Position numbers and translations under genes: made by a program
Shown here: positions 15,805 to 23,042 of the stretch, piece by piece
Layout of the letters: each line of letters opens with the position of its first letter
How positions within the stretch are numbered: position 1 is the stretch's first letter
From: a virus
DNA: 39,624 nt
Strand: one strand, 5' to 3'
Virus record (IMG/VR): IMGVR_UViG_3300049617_000033
Coordinates: 1-39,624 of that record
The notes under the pieces: generated by a model
Database searches by the model: none
What the model was told of the DNA's origin: nothing
Seen by the model: the letters and a program-made list of their open reading frames with translations, nothing else

Positions 15805-16452
15805 GGTATCCCGATCTGGTTCGTCCGGTATATTACCGAGCGACGGAATTACCGGTGTCGTATCCATCAAGCTTCTTTTTGAACACGTCGGAAATTAACT
15901 CGTTTGGTATGGTAGGCTTATAATCTAAGCTACCAAATCGATCGCGGACAATAGTCCACGGCTCGCCGGGCGCATGAGTGGCGTTTGAAAGCTGTACTCC
16001 TGAATAACCTTTAAAGGCTGCCCAAATGGATTTCACAAACTTTTGCGTTTCCAAATCACCAACGCCAGGGGGAGTGATGAAATTGTACTCGTTGACGCCA
16101 ATTCCCGTGCGTCGAATTTCTTGCAAACGCTTGTTCACCGGCTCGCGCCCAAATTCGCGTGTTTGGAAGTATATATCACGCACAACCGGACCCCAAGGCC
16201 AAGCTTCAAAGTCCTGCTCGAACAGTGGGGCTCCGCGTAGGGCAAGATTATAGCCGTGGGCATAAAAAAGGAGCTTTTGAAGCTTCATTGGATCGACGCC
16301 CTTGCCTTCAGCGCCGGCCAGATTCAGAAACTCGTTGGCGGCGGCTGCGGCGGTCGTTGAGGGAGGGCAAATGTTAATCGTCATATCGTTCCTCCATTCT
16401 TCTGCTGCGGTCTCCATCGGATAAAAACCGTTTTTTCCGTGTTCGTTCGCAC
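15722..16452. other. Inserted cassette splitting the MT-A70 gene (approximate ends)
   Basis: This stretch lies between the two halves of the methyltransferase and replaces roughly 30-35 residues of it. It carries one intact minus-strand gene (Panacea), its promoter at the right edge, and the first roughly 49 codons of a second minus-strand frame at the left edge. I see no transposase, target duplication or long inverted ends. The junctions are set only by loss of family resemblance, so each may be off by some tens of bases. Confidence 0.6.
15833..16384 (-). CDS. Panacea/SocA-domain (DUF4065) antitoxin-like protein
   Basis: A 183-residue protein with the Panacea signature in its N-terminal half: DPMKLQKLLFYAHGYNLALR, then DFEAWPWGPVVRDIYFQTRE. 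The domain is shared by SocA of Caulobacter (adaptor that delivers toxin SocB to ClpXP), GepA, and antitoxins paired with many unrelated toxins. The ATG at 16384 has GGAGG 6 bases upstream. It is transcribed against all its neighbours from a promoter at 16453-16481 and sits inside the broken methyltransferase gene. No intact toxin gene lies beside it; a truncated frame starts inside its 3' end at 15870. Possible roles are a solitary antitoxin against a host toxin, or a leftover. Confidence 0.8.
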   Translation of the reverse strand: MTINICPPSTTAAAAANEFLNLAGAEGKGVDPMKLQKLLFYAHGYNLALRGAPLFEQDFEAWPWGPVVRDIYFQTREFGREPVNKRLQEIRRTGIGVNEYNFITPPGVGDLETQKFVKSIWAAFKGYSGVQLSNATHAPGEPWTIVRDRFGSLDYKPTIPNELISDVFKKKLDGYDTGNSVAR

Positions 16453-16749
16453 ATTATATTCGTTTGGGTCAAAGTGTCCAAGGCCGGAAATCCCGCCATT
16501 GGCATGGGGAAGTGGTCACGCAACGCCGCGGAATGTTGCCTGCTGTTTACCAGGGGCAACCCCAGCCCTGCGAGTCATAGCGTGCGCCAAGTGCGCTTAG
16601 CGCCGCGCCGCGAGCACAGTCGAAAACCGGACGAGTTCAGAGAAGACATCGAAGCCCTCTTCGGCGACGTTCCGCGTTTGGAGATGTTTTCGCGCTCCGA
16701 CCGACCCGGCTGGAGTCATTGGGGGATGGAAGTTGAAAAATTCGATTAG
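16447..16749 (+). pseudogene. MT-A70 adenine methyltransferase, C-terminal remnant
   Basis: The frame reads IIFVWVKVSKAGNPAIGMG, then KWSRNAAECCLLFTRGNP, LAPRREHSRKPDEF and RPGWSHWG, which is the C-terminal half of the same MT-A70 family. It continues where the 15559 fragment breaks off, minus about 30-35 residues. A GTG at 16474 could start a 91-residue piece, but it would lack DPPW. The promoter of the antisense Panacea gene overlaps its first codons. The HTH gene that follows starts 17 bases before its stop. Confidence 0.75.
16453..16481 (-). promoter_or_regulatory. Promoter of the Panacea gene
   Basis: On the minus strand: perfect TATAAT (16458-16453), with a weak TTGGAC -35 (16481-16476) 17 bases upstream. 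It points at the Panacea gene, whose ATG is 69 bases further on. A perfect -10 is unusual in this GC-rich genome. Confidence 0.45.
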
Positions 16750-17137
16750 GCGAGCCCGAACCCGAGCCGAAGACGACCAGATCGGCCGCGCGATCCGCGC
16801 CGTGCGCCTCGGTCGCCGCCTTACTCTGGCGACCGTTGCGCACGCCGCCGGTATTAGCGTTCCGCTTTTGTGCTTGATTGAGCAAGGCGAGCGTCGTTTA
16901 TACGCCGGAGACCTTATGAGGCTCGCCAGGGTGCTTCAATGCGATCCAAGCGTCTTGGTAGGCCGGGCCGCAAAAACGCCATCCACTGGCATCCTGGTCG
17001 ATTACGCGGGGGCTCTGGAAGGCCTTTATCTCATCCCCCACCTTGCGGACGTGGCGCTCCTGACGCCAGCCCAGCGCGACGTGCTGGCTGGCCTACTAAA
17101 ATCTTGGCTACCCGAACCGCCCAAGGACCAACCATGA
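16733..17137 (+). CDS. XRE-family transcriptional regulator
   Basis: A 134-residue protein with a Cro/CI-type helix-turn-helix at about residues 17-75: IGRAIRAVRLGRRLTLATVA, then GISVPLLCLIEQGERRL and LMRLARVLQCDPSVLVG. The C-terminal 55 residues are helical and unassigned. The start is a TTG preceded by GGGGGA 6 bases upstream; no ATG is available before the domain. It overlaps the methyltransferase remnant by 17 bases and the nuclease gene by ATGA. It may be the regulator of the two repeated operators, or of a lytic switch. Confidence 0.7.
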   Translation: MKNSIRRARTRAEDDQIGRAIRAVRLGRRLTLATVAHAAGISVPLLCLIEQGERRLYAGDLMRLARVLQCDPSVLVGRAAKTPSTGILVDYAGALEGLYLIPHLADVALLTPAQRDVLAGLLKSWLPEPPKDQP

Positions 17138-17484
17138 AACGCCCAGAGGAAATGTTGCAGCGGTCCATCGTTCAATACCTGGGCGTGATGCACCCTCATG
17201 CGGTGTGGTTCGCGACATCGAATCAGCGAGGCACCCGGTCCAAGTTCGAGATGGGTGTGCTCAAAGCCATGGGCGTTCGAGCTGGCGTCAGCGATCTGGC
17301 GTTCTGCCTGCCTGGGGGCCGATTCGCGGCGATGGAGCTCAAATCCGACAAGGGCAGACCTACCGAAGCCCAGATGGCGTTTCTTGCTCGTGTGGAGGCC
17401 GCTGGAGGCCGTCAAGCGATTGTGCGGACCCTGGACGAGGCCATCGCCTGCTTTGACGCCTGGGGCCTGCCTCTGGGGAAATAA
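17134..17484 (+). CDS. VRR-NUC domain nuclease
   Basis: A 116-residue stand-alone VRR-NUC protein. The PD-(D/E)xK-type site is visible: Asp54 in AGVSDLAFCLPGG, Glu68 and Lys70 in AAMELKSDKG, and Gln80 in RPTEAQMAFL. Phage members are thought to act on branched or flapped DNA in replication and recombination. The start ATG overlaps the regulator's stop by 4 bases. It is followed by a strong hairpin. Confidence 0.85.
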   Translation: MKRPEEMLQRSIVQYLGVMHPHAVWFATSNQRGTRSKFEMGVLKAMGVRAGVSDLAFCLPGGRFAAMELKSDKGRPTEAQMAFLARVEAAGGRQAIVRTLDEAIACFDAWGLPLGK

Positions 17485-17487
17485 GAA

Positions 17488-17519
17488 CCCCGCCCGGAGC
17501 CGAAACTCAACGGGCGGGG
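17488..17519 (+). terminator. Hairpin after the VRR-NUC gene
   Basis: A perfect 9-bp GC stem, CCCCGCCCG (17488-17496) with CGGGCGGGG (17511-17519), and a 14-base loop, starting 4 bases after the stop. There is only a short T stretch, so termination may be weak or Rho-assisted. A second hairpin (TCTGGAC/GTCCAGA, 17535-17558) follows. The remaining gap up to 17630 holds no gene that I can see. Confidence 0.5.
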
Positions 17520-17630
17520 CCTAATTCGCTTCGCTCTGGACAACGAGGGCAGTCCAGAACTAAGCTGAGCGGATCGGAGGCGCGCGGACGCCTATCGATC
17601 ACATCAACGCCTGACGAAGACAGGACTTAC

Positions 17631-17930
17631 ATGACGACACCAAGGTACCAAAGCTCAAGGGTCACGGCAAGCGGCACGAAGTTCGTCCACGCATCCGTCG
17701 ACGCCGCCGTCGATCAGCTCACATTCCAAGATCGAGATCAGTTTGATCGGCTTGTGCGGTGCATGTCGCCGTTGGCGGCGCTTATCAGGCTCAAGTTTCG
17801 ACTGCATGAGGAATTTTCCCGCGGCGTGGCTATCGCATCAAGCCTATCCAACTCATCAACCCCGTCGCTCACGCAACGTGCAGTAGTTACACAAAAATCT
17901 GGGCAGCCTTGCGCGAACTTGAGCGCTTAG
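17631..17930 (+). CDS. Winged-helix protein, N-terminal reading frame (frameshifted)
   Basis: The ATG at 17631 opens a 99-codon frame. The first 65 residues look coding (FDRLVRCMSPLAALIRLKF, then RLHEEFSRG). After about 17828 the sequence becomes Ser/Thr-rich and meaningless, while the frame one base back reads a convincing winged helix to 18028. I therefore read 17631-18028 as one gene of about 132 codons with a -1 shift. I see no classic slippery heptamer, so a mutation or sequencing error is more likely than programmed shifting. Function would be DNA binding, upstream of a second winged-helix gene. Confidence 0.5.
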   Translation: MTTPRYQSSRVTASGTKFVHASVDAAVDQLTFQDRDQFDRLVRCMSPLAALIRLKFRLHEEFSRGVAIASSLSNSSTPSLTQRAVVTQKSGQPCANLSA

Positions 17931-18028
17931 GCGTCCTGGAGATTAAATCAGACAATCTTGAATTGTTTGGTTCGACTCCATTCAATTTGAATGGTTACGA
18001 AGCCCTTTTGAACGAAGCGGAACTGTAA
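17810..18028 (+). pseudogene. Winged-helix protein, C-terminal reading frame (-1 relative to 17631)
   Basis: This frame is open from 17810 and has no good start codon. It reads YRIKPIQLINPVAHATCSSY, then TKIWAALRELERLGVLEIKS, a clear winged-helix pattern, and ends 1 base before the ATG of the next gene. That tight junction is what neighbouring true genes show, so this is the real end of the 17631 gene. Near 17940 the base composition becomes A+T-rich and stays so into the next gene. Confidence 0.55.
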
Positions 18029-18029
18029 A

Positions 18030-18890
18030 ATGAAAGTCAGAAACACCTCTATTCTTGACGGCTTCATCATGTGGCTTTGGCAAAACTCGAACGAAGACCA
18101 TAGAGCGGAATTTACAATCGCTAGAGTTGCTAAAGACCTTGAGATATCAACTATGAGTGTTTGCAGGTCCATTCGGGAGGGCCTCGATACGCAAAAGCTA
18201 TACGATTACGTTTCGGCCAGCAATTCTCATACGGGTAGCATATGTGTCTGTGAGCAGGCCTTTTTAGACATAAAAGGCACACTTCTTCCAGAACTTCAGC
18301 TTAAATTTACGCATAAAGGCCGATATTGGGACATAAATAAAAGGAACAGGGAAATTCTTCCCGAACAGACAAAAATTGTTCGGGATAATTATAAAGAAAA
18401 GGTACGCCGTTGGGCGACAAACGTTTTAAGGCTGCATGGAAAAGAGTTTACTCGAAGCGCCGCTATAATTTGGCATGTTATTACCGATCCCGACAACATG
18501 CGCGGAGACCTGCGCACCAGGGATTTGACGTTGCAATCTGTCGCCGCAAAAAGCGGATTTAGCCAAAGGACCGTTGGCCACGCCTTTGCGCTGTTTGAAC
18601 GCCTGGGGTTAATGGCGTCTGTCCAGCAGGGTAGGGGGAGGGCCGCCGTCCGTTTTTTAGCATACCACAGCATGAAGCAGGCGATGCAGCTTTGCCGACA
18701 GTATGTCGCGGAAAGGTTGAAGGCCGTAAGATGCCACCTTAGGTCGGTCGGTTTTCGCAAGCCGTACAAGCGTGGTTTTTTGCTAACCGAGGCTTCAATA
18801 TTAAGATGTAAGGACGGTGTGTTTAAGGACGCCCAGGGTGGTGATTTACCCCCTGTTTGGGATGATCCGGCCACCGGGGCGGCATATTGA
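18030..18890 (+). CDS. DNA-binding protein with two winged-helix regions, replication-associated
   Basis: A 286-residue basic protein. An N-terminal helix-turn-helix is seen near 25-55 (FTIARVAKDLEISTMSVCRS) and a second near 165-200 (LTLQSVAAKSGFSQRTVGHA, then FALFERLGLM). The layout recalls phage replication-initiator or transcription factors that precede helicase genes. Codons in the first half are A+T-richer than in the helicase. Its stop overlaps the helicase's TTG start. It is the best candidate for an origin-recognition protein here, but this is inference; I found no repeated iteron-like sites next to it. Confidence 0.55.
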   Translation: MKVRNTSILDGFIMWLWQNSNEDHRAEFTIARVAKDLEISTMSVCRSIREGLDTQKLYDYVSASNSHTGSICVCEQAFLDIKGTLLPELQLKFTHKGRYWDINKRNREILPEQTKIVRDNYKEKVRRWATNVLRLHGKEFTRSAAIIWHVITDPDNMRGDLRTRDLTLQSVAAKSGFSQRTVGHAFALFERLGLMASVQQGRGRAAVRFLAYHSMKQAMQLCRQYVAERLKAVRCHLRSVGFRKPYKRGFLLTEASILRCKDGVFKDAQGGDLPPVWDDPATGAAY

Positions 18891-20506
18891 GGCCGCTGAG
18901 AGACTACCAATCCAAGGCGATTGATGAGTTGAGGGCCTCGATACGGCGGGGATCGAGAAGACCTGTCCTGATGATGGCTACGGGCGCCGGTAAGACGTTG
19001 ACGGCGGCGCACATCCTGCACGGGTTTCTGGAGCGAGCTGATCGGGCTGCGGCCAAGGCGGTAAGCGGCTGTGCAGCGTTTGATGGCGGCAAGGACCACC
19101 CAGGGATTAAGTTCAGCCAAGCATCTAATTCACTCGCTGGGCGGACAACCTCAAACCTCAAGCGCTGCGCTTTCGTGGTTCCCGCGATTGCACTGGTTGA
19201 TCAGACGGTCGCGGCGTTTCAGGCGGAGGGTCTAACCGACATCGGCGTGATCCAGGCCAGCCACCCGCTGCACCGTCCGTTAGCCCGTGTGCAGGTGTGC
19301 TCTGTGCAGACCTTGGCGCGTCGTGGATTCCCGGCTGTGGACTTGATGGTCGTAGATGAGTGCCACATGCGCTCTGAGGCTCTTTGGCGGTTTTTGAAGG
19401 ATACACCCCAGACGCTTGCGATAGGCCTTTCAGCGACGCCCTGGGCTTCAGGAATGGGCGTTGTCTGGGACGATCTCATCGTGGGCGCCACAACCAAGCA
19501 GCTTATCGACGCTGGACACCTGTCTCCGTACGTCGCTTACGCGCCCAGCAAGCCGGACATGACAGGCGTCAAGGTCAAGACCGGTGAGTGGGATGAGGCG
19601 CAGTCTGCGGACGCCATGGCCCCTTTGACGGCGGACATCGTTAAGACTTGGTTAGCCAAGGGTGAGAACGAACCAACGTTGTGTTTCGCGACGACCAGGG
19701 CGCACGCCAATCACTTGCAGGACGCGTTCGAGGCTGAGGGCGTGTCCGCGGGGTATGTGGACGCTTACAGCACTTCAGCGGATCGGGCTAAGCTTAAGCG
19801 CAAGTTTGAGGCTGGCGACATCCGGGTGGTTTGCAACGTGGGCGTGCTCACGACCGGGGTGGATTGGGATGTGCGGTGCATTATCCTGGCGAGGCCCACG
19901 CGCTCGAAGATGCTGTTGGTTCAGATCGTGGGGCGTGGGCTTCGGACAGCGCCCGGCAAAGAGCGCATGATTCTGCTCGACCATAGCGACACGTTGCTGA
20001 CGCTGGGTTTGCCATGCGAGATTTTCCAGGATCATTTGAGCGTAGCCAAACCGGCCAAGTCGGAATCGAAATCCGATCCGCCGCTGCCTAAGGAGTGTCC
20101 GGCGTGCAAAGCGATCAAGCGCGTGGGCGTCCGCAAATGCGAAGCCTGCGGGTTTGAGCCTGAGCTACAACCTGAGCTCATCGAAGTTGAGCCAGGCGAG
20201 CTGACCCTGATTAAAGGCGTCCATAAGCCCTCGCCGTATCGCAAAACCGATCCGACCCTAGCGTCAGGCGTTGAGAAAGCGCAGTGGCTGGCGCAGTTCG
20301 TGACCTATGCGGACGAGCATGGTTACAAGCGCGGCTGGGCGTATAACAAATACATCGAGCGGTTCGGGGTTAAGCCGGTGACATCCGTAAACCATCATCC
20401 TGGTGGGTATGACATAACGCCGCATGTGGCCAGTTGGATTAAATCTAGACAGATTGCGTGGGCCAAATCAAAATCCAGGAATGACCGCGCATCAGCACAA
20501 TTATAA
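18887..20506 (+). CDS. SF2 DEAD/DEAH-box helicase with zinc-finger C-terminus
   Basis: A 539-residue superfamily 2 helicase. Motifs: LRDYQ near the N-terminus; Walker A ATGAGKT (31-37); DECH (157-160); SATP (182-185); and motif VI QIVGRGLR (346-353). A four-cysteine zinc site (Cys404, 407, 418, 421) follows. The TTG start overlaps the preceding stop and is needed to include the Q-like motif. Residues about 51-91 are an extra segment between motif I and the next strand (KRCAFVVPA) that relatives I know lack. It probably unwinds DNA with the primase encoded directly downstream. Confidence 0.85.
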   Translation: MRPLRDYQSKAIDELRASIRRGSRRPVLMMATGAGKTLTAAHILHGFLERADRAAAKAVSGCAAFDGGKDHPGIKFSQASNSLAGRTTSNLKRCAFVVPAIALVDQTVAAFQAEGLTDIGVIQASHPLHRPLARVQVCSVQTLARRGFPAVDLMVVDECHMRSEALWRFLKDTPQTLAIGLSATPWASGMGVVWDDLIVGATTKQLIDAGHLSPYVAYAPSKPDMTGVKVKTGEWDEAQSADAMAPLTADIVKTWLAKGENEPTLCFATTRAHANHLQDAFEAEGVSAGYVDAYSTSADRAKLKRKFEAGDIRVVCNVGVLTTGVDWDVRCIILARPTRSKMLLVQIVGRGLRTAPGKERMILLDHSDTLLTLGLPCEIFQDHLSVAKPAKSESKSDPPLPKECPACKAIKRVGVRKCEACGFEPELQPELIEVEPGELTLIKGVHKPSPYRKTDPTLASGVEKAQWLAQFVTYADEHGYKRGWAYNKYIERFGVKPVTSVNHHPGGYDITPHVASWIKSRQIAWAKSKSRNDRASAQL

Positions 20507-21470
20507 AACAGAAAAGAACATAAACGAATATATGGCTGGTAAGTGGCCATCTATACTTGAAGCTCTTGGCATATCTGGTTTCGCTTTATCAAAAAAGCAC
20601 GGTCCTTGTCCGATATGTGGTGGGAAGGATCGATATAGGTTTACCGATAAGGACCGGATGGGCGGCTGGTATTGTAACCAGTGCGGGGGAGGGTTGGGTA
20701 TTGATTTGGTGATGCGGGTGCTCGGCGTGACGTTTGGCCAAGCGGTTGAGCAGGTTAGGGGGTTGGGTGATCTGCCCGCGACTCCTGCGGCGACTGTGGA
20801 TATGGACAAGCATCGCCTGGCCATGAATCGCATCTGGGAGGGCGCCAGGCGCATGGATGCGCAATATGCGGGTGGGATGTGGCTGGAGCGTCGACTGGGT
20901 CCGCGGTGGATTGAGTTATCGCCTGACCTGGGTGAGCTAAGGTGTTCTGGTCGCGTGCGGTATCAGGATAGCATTCCGAGCTATCATCCAGCCATGCTAG
21001 CCAGGGTAAGGGACGTGGAGGGCAAGCCGGTCAATCTGCATCGGACGTATCTGACCGCGGATGGCGACAAGGCTGTGGTGGATTCGGTCCGTCGGATGAT
21101 GGCGGGGTCGCATCCGGCGGGATCGGCTGTGAGGCTGGGCAAGCCGACTGTGGAGGGCGATCGGGTGAGGCTTGGGATCGCTGAGGGCATTGAGACCGCG
21201 TTGGCCTGTAGGCTGCTTTTTGGCATATCCACCTGGGCGGCTCTTAACGCCGGTCGATTATCTCAGTGGCGACCACCTGCCAGCGTCACCCATGTGACGA
21301 TTTACGCCGATAACGACGAGAATTACGTCGGTCAGATGAGTGCTCATGAGCTGTCGCATCGACTGACAGCCAAGGGCATATCGTGTCAGATCAGGACGCC
21401 GGCGATAGCCCGTCAAGACTGGAACGACGTTTGGATTTCTGAGGCTGAAATTCGCATCGCGTCAAAATAA
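20481..21470 (+). CDS. DNA primase, zinc-ribbon plus TOPRIM
   Basis: A 329-residue primase. The N-terminal zinc ribbon has Cys43/46 (CPICGGKDRYRF) and Cys65/68 (WYCNQCGGG). The C-terminal TOPRIM has Glu235 (GIAEGIETALA) and the DxD-type pair Asp277/Asp279 (IYADND). The layout matches the primase half of T7 gp4 and P4-type primases without a fused helicase, so it presumably works with the SF2 helicase just before it. The ATG at 20481 overlaps the helicase by 26 bases and has a poor ribosome site; the ATG at 20532 is the alternative. Confidence 0.85.
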   Translation: MTAHQHNYKTEKNINEYMAGKWPSILEALGISGFALSKKHGPCPICGGKDRYRFTDKDRMGGWYCNQCGGGLGIDLVMRVLGVTFGQAVEQVRGLGDLPATPAATVDMDKHRLAMNRIWEGARRMDAQYAGGMWLERRLGPRWIELSPDLGELRCSGRVRYQDSIPSYHPAMLARVRDVEGKPVNLHRTYLTADGDKAVVDSVRRMMAGSHPAGSAVRLGKPTVEGDRVRLGIAEGIETALACRLLFGISTWAALNAGRLSQWRPPASVTHVTIYADNDENYVGQMSAHELSHRLTAKGISCQIRTPAIARQDWNDVWISEAEIRIASK

Positions 21471-21509
21471 TCCTTGCATACACGCTCAATCCTGACGCAA
21501 TTTGTGTTC

Positions 21510-21794
21510 ATGCAGGATGAGCGTCAAATACAGCTTTCCGAGGCCATGAACGTGTTGGGCGCTTTGTGGGGTCTCGACCGTCCGGTAACGCCGCGAGAGT
21601 TAGGCAAGGCCTTGGAGCTCAACCCAAAAAATCCAGCTAGGCCGATCCAGGATTGGTTGGAAGGGCGTCGCCGTCCAAATGAGGCTACGCTGGTAGCGAT
21701 TGAGATGATGCGTTTGGGCGCCCTTCCGCCCAGGGGTTTGAGAGAAGTATTGGAGCCTAGGAAACGCAAACGTAGGAGCGACGCCAAATGTTAA
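21510..21794 (+). CDS. Small HTH-like DNA-binding protein
   Basis: A 94-residue basic protein. Residues 30-75 resemble a Cro-type helix-turn-helix: VTPRELGKALELNPKNPARP, then IQDWLEGRRRPNEATLVAIE. The C-terminus is Arg/Lys-rich (PRKRKRRSDAKC). I use the ATG at 21510; a TTG at 21474 would add 12 residues, and neither has a clear ribosome site. It overlaps the next gene by 7 bases. It may regulate the replication or packaging genes. Confidence 0.55.
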   Translation: MQDERQIQLSEAMNVLGALWGLDRPVTPRELGKALELNPKNPARPIQDWLEGRRRPNEATLVAIEMMRLGALPPRGLREVLEPRKRKRRSDAKC

Positions 21795-22132
21795 GCGAGC
21801 CGGATTATGAGAGGTTATCCTTGAGCGATCGCATCGCCTGGCATAACAATCAAGCGCGGCTATATCGTGATGTGCGCCTTCGGTATAAAGGCAGGTACGT
21901 TTTAGCCAAACGGCATGAACAAACCGCTCGCCGTATGGTTTGGGGAGGGTGCTCGATTAGATCGAGCCAAGAAGTGTTGACAGCCATGTCGCTGCACGAA
22001 CGGTCCAGCGCCCCTGCCATGGCCGAAGAACTCGCCCACCTCCGCGCCCCAGATCCCCGCATCGCCGCTGGCTGGACCAAGCCGCCCGTAGCTCAACAGG
22101 TCGATGCCGACCAAAAACCGGAAGGCGAGTGA
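21788..22132 (+). CDS. Hypothetical protein
   Basis: A 114-residue protein, basic in the first half (SLSDRIAWHNNQARLYRDVR) and Ala/Pro-rich in the second. It has no membrane segment and no recognised motif. GGAG lies 9 bases before the ATG, and the gene overlaps both neighbours, so translation is likely. It precedes the small terminase. Confidence 0.55.
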   Translation: MLSEPDYERLSLSDRIAWHNNQARLYRDVRLRYKGRYVLAKRHEQTARRMVWGGCSIRSSQEVLTAMSLHERSSAPAMAEELAHLRAPDPRIAAGWTKPPVAQQVDADQKPEGE

Positions 22133-22650
22133 TGGCGTCCCGCCTCCCATCAAAGCGCATTTACAATCCGCGCAAGGAGGTCGAGCGCAAGAAGCACGCG
22201 CCCCCTCCGCCACCCACAAAGCCTTGGAATCCGACCTACGCCGAGGTGGCCAGGGTCATGGCTGCGGCAGGCAGGACCAATGAGCAGATCGCCGAGCGGA
22301 TCGGTGTGTCGGAAAGACACTTTTACGAATGGAAAAGGGAAAATCCGGCTCTGGGTCAGGCGCTGATTTCTGGACGTGATGGAACCTATGAAGAGGTAGA
22401 ATCCGCAACGCTTAAGTCAATATTGGGCGGTAAGCGTGTGGAGCGCGTGCTGGTTGCCGATAAGGAAACAGGAGAATTGGCAGTCAATCGCATAGTGGAG
22501 GTTGATCTGCCACCTAACGGTGAACTTGGTCTAAAGTGGCTGGAGCGTCGAAATCCGGAGCGTTGGGCTCCAAAGGCGCAGGATATAAATGTGAATCTTA
22601 CGTTTCGGCGAGCGTTAATGGAATTGGCGGAGCTTGATCCGGATGACTGA
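22132..22650 (+). CDS. Terminase small subunit
   Basis: A 172-residue protein. A basic Pro-rich N-terminus leads into a helix-turn-helix (TNEQIAERIGVSERHFYEWK), followed by helices typical of small terminases (SATLKSILGGKRVERVL; GLKWLERRNPERWAPK). It would recognise the packaging site and hand DNA to the large subunit at 23762. The ATG at 22132 overlaps the preceding TGA; a GTG at 22129 is possible. Three small genes separate it from the large subunit. Confidence 0.7.
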   Translation: MASRLPSKRIYNPRKEVERKKHAPPPPPTKPWNPTYAEVARVMAAAGRTNEQIAERIGVSERHFYEWKRENPALGQALISGRDGTYEEVESATLKSILGGKRVERVLVADKETGELAVNRIVEVDLPPNGELGLKWLERRNPERWAPKAQDINVNLTFRRALMELAELDPDD

Positions 22651-22957
22651 GGCGGCGGAGGCTTTGGCGAGGGTTAGGCGTCAACTGCGGTCGTCTGAGG
22701 GCGCGCTGGTGATCCTGGTGGATCGAACGGATTTGCAGCTCATCGTATCTGCGCTGGATGAGGCTGCATGCCCCTTGGGCGATGGATTGGCCACCCATAC
22801 AGCGGGAGGCTTACAAAAGCCGCCCAGCATGCCTCCAAACTCGATTACGGGTCATACGACAGATTTGGACGTAGGCTCGACGGGCGTTTCTGGGTCCTCC
22901 AAGGACACGCAACCTAAAGTGGTAAGAAAGCTTGGGTCTCGAAAAACACGGGGATAA
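22643..22957 (+). CDS. Hypothetical protein
   Basis: A 104-residue protein. The first 45 residues are helical (EAAEALARVRRQLRSSEGAL). The rest is low in structure, rich in Thr, Ser, Gly and Pro, with a basic end (KVVRKLGSRKTRG). The ATG overlaps the small terminase stop, with GGAG 10 bases upstream. It ends before an 85-base gap that leads to the packaging and structural operon. Function unknown. Confidence 0.5.
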   Translation: MTEAAEALARVRRQLRSSEGALVILVDRTDLQLIVSALDEAACPLGDGLATHTAGGLQKPPSMPPNSITGHTTDLDVGSTGVSGSSKDTQPKVVRKLGSRKTRG

Positions 22958-23042
22958 CAGCACTAATAAGTTGATTGCTGCGTAAAAGGGTTTGATTGTC
23001 TAAATAAAACGTGAGACGACGGGTCATCACAGGAGATCGAGC
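22958..23042 (+). promoter_or_regulatory. Gap before the late operon, possible promoter
   Basis: This A+T-rich 85-base gap is the only untranslated space upstream of the packaging and capsid genes. It holds TTGCTG and, 18 bases on, TCTAAA, a weak sigma70-like pair. AGGAG lies 7 bases before the next ATG. Neither copy of the 23-bp operator occurs here. The promoter call is tentative. Confidence 0.25.

Noticed and set aside
15430-15870. Full 146-codon minus-strand frame as a toxin gene
   Set aside because: Beyond about 15722 it is only the antisense of the methyltransferase and the small gene at 15386, so only its first part can be real.
18389-19120. 243-codon minus-strand frame opposite the 18030 gene and the helicase
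   Set aside because: Antisense to two good genes; no start signal or recognisable domain.
22129-22131. GTG as the start of the small terminase
   Set aside because: The ATG directly after it (22132) has better spacing from GGAAGG; the difference is one residue.
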